DNA of 6,305 nt from Candidatus Bathyarchaeota archaeon B63. GTDB taxonomy: Archaea; Thermoproteota; Bathyarchaeia; Bathyarchaeales; DTEX01. The DNA is taken from assembly GCA_001593845.1 (NCBI GenBank), contig LUCF01000049.1, positions 1-6,305 on the forward strand, read 5' to 3'. A program made the translations under genes and the position numbers. Below the pieces are notes generated by a model, which saw nothing but the letters and a program-made list of their open reading frames with translations, was not told where the DNA came from and did no database searches. Shown piece by piece: positions 6,026 through 6,305 of the stretch. The first letter of the stretch is position 1. Each line of letters begins with the position of its first letter.

Positions 6026-6038
6026 ATATATTCGCTTT
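6026..6038 (-). promoter_or_regulatory. Probable promoter (BRE/TATA) of the hydBGDA operon
   Basis: On the minus strand AAAGCG precedes AATATAT (6026-6032). Initiation about 26 bases downstream would fall near 6003, leaving a 36-base leader that contains the GGGAG ribosome site of the 5967 start. A second candidate box, TTTTTATCT (6093-6101), would instead suit the longer start at 6027, though with a ribosome site (GGTGAGG) too far upstream. I see no GTTnnnAAC SurR-type sites here. Confidence 0.4.
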
Positions 6039-6155
6039 TCGGTTCATCCTCACCAAATTACGGCCTAAACTGGGGTCTCCGTCTACTTTTTTAGATAAAA
6101 ATGGGGACAAAATCTTCTCTGGAACCGCCAATCATGAAACATTTAGAGGAGGAAC

Positions 6156-6305
6156 ATGAGAGCTGAACCGGCTTGAAGAAAAAATCTCAAGAAGGTCAGG
6201 AGGTTCCTGGAGGAATTCTAATTCGAGGGGTTCATGAATCTGAGCTTCATCAGGAACCTCGACGAGAGGAGAGAGGTTCACGCTGGAGTCTCCTTCGACG
6301 AATAC
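6156..6305 (+). pseudogene. Divergent gene remnant or frameshifted gene start, running off the right edge
   Basis: A strong GAGGAGG ribosome site precedes ATG at 6156, but the frame stops at TGA (6174) and again at TAA (6219). Between and after the stops the same frame uses codons typical of this genome: AAG, AGG, TTC, CTG, GAG, GTC and ATC. It reads NLKKVRRFLEEF, then after the TAA FEGFMNLSFIRNLDERRE and on to the edge. Short protein-like pieces also occur in the other plus frames just upstream (MKHLEEEHES from 6134, LNRLEEKISRR from 6163). This suggests a gene broken by frameshifts and stops, or sequencing errors. Alternatively a real gene starts at ATG 6234, which has GAGGGG (6225-6230) only three bases upstream. 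I do not recognise the product. Confidence 0.35.

Noticed and set aside
6028..6160. SurR-type sulfur-response sites (GTTnnnAAC) upstream of the hydrogenase operon, as in Thermococcales
   Set aside because: No such motif is visible in either orientation.
6134..6305. A 57-codon minus-strand open frame entering from the right edge and ending at 6134
   Set aside because: Its codons (many CCT, CTT, TCT, TTT) do not match the genes here. It looks like the antisense of the plus-strand remnant.
1..6305. CRISPR arrays, insertion sequences or transposase genes
   Set aside because: I saw no spaced direct repeats, terminal inverted repeats or transposase motifs. Most of the window is explained by tgtA and the hydrogenase operon.

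Overview
The window is archaeal. It encodes a tRNA-guanine(15) transglycosylase of the archaeosine type, carries an archaeal box C/D guide RNA, and has TATA-like promoter elements. Four genes form a cytoplasmic sulfhydrogenase-type (group 3b) [NiFe] hydrogenase operon of the kind best known from Thermococcales. Codon use favours AGG/AGA for arginine and G or C in third positions. A thermophilic archaeon is likely, perhaps of the TACK or Korarchaeota/Bathyarchaeota type, but the sequence alone does not fix the lineage.

Layout from right to left; all confident genes are on the minus strand. Bases 6028-6305 hold the upstream region of the hydrogenase operon and, divergently on the plus strand, what looks like a decayed or frameshifted gene running off the edge. 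Bases 5967-1960 hold hydB-hydG-hydD-hydA (beta, gamma, delta, alpha). Neighbouring genes overlap or lie within 20 bases of each other, in the same order as in Pyrococcus. Bases 1489-1959 are a 471-base intergenic stretch. It contains a hairpin just after hydA, a cluster of TATA-like boxes, a box C/D sRNA at about 1652-1707, a GC-rich hairpin, and a promoter with a 12-base palindrome in front of the next gene. Bases 1488-1 hold the first 496 codons of tgtA, which runs off the left edge.

In the hydrogenase, HydA carries the NiFe site. HydD carries three predicted Fe-S clusters that pass electrons outward. HydB adds two more 4Fe-4S motifs. HydG holds FAD, a pyridine-nucleotide site and a 2Fe-2S cluster. 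The complex would interconvert H2 and NAD(P)H, and the Pyrococcus enzyme can also reduce polysulfide. The sRNA and tgtA form a separate small RNA-modification neighbourhood on the same strand.

The most notable observations are the unlisted box C/D sRNA with all four boxes intact and a well-placed TATA element; an Asp in place of the second Cys of the proximal-cluster motif of HydD; extra cysteines in HydG; and the remnant gene at the right edge.
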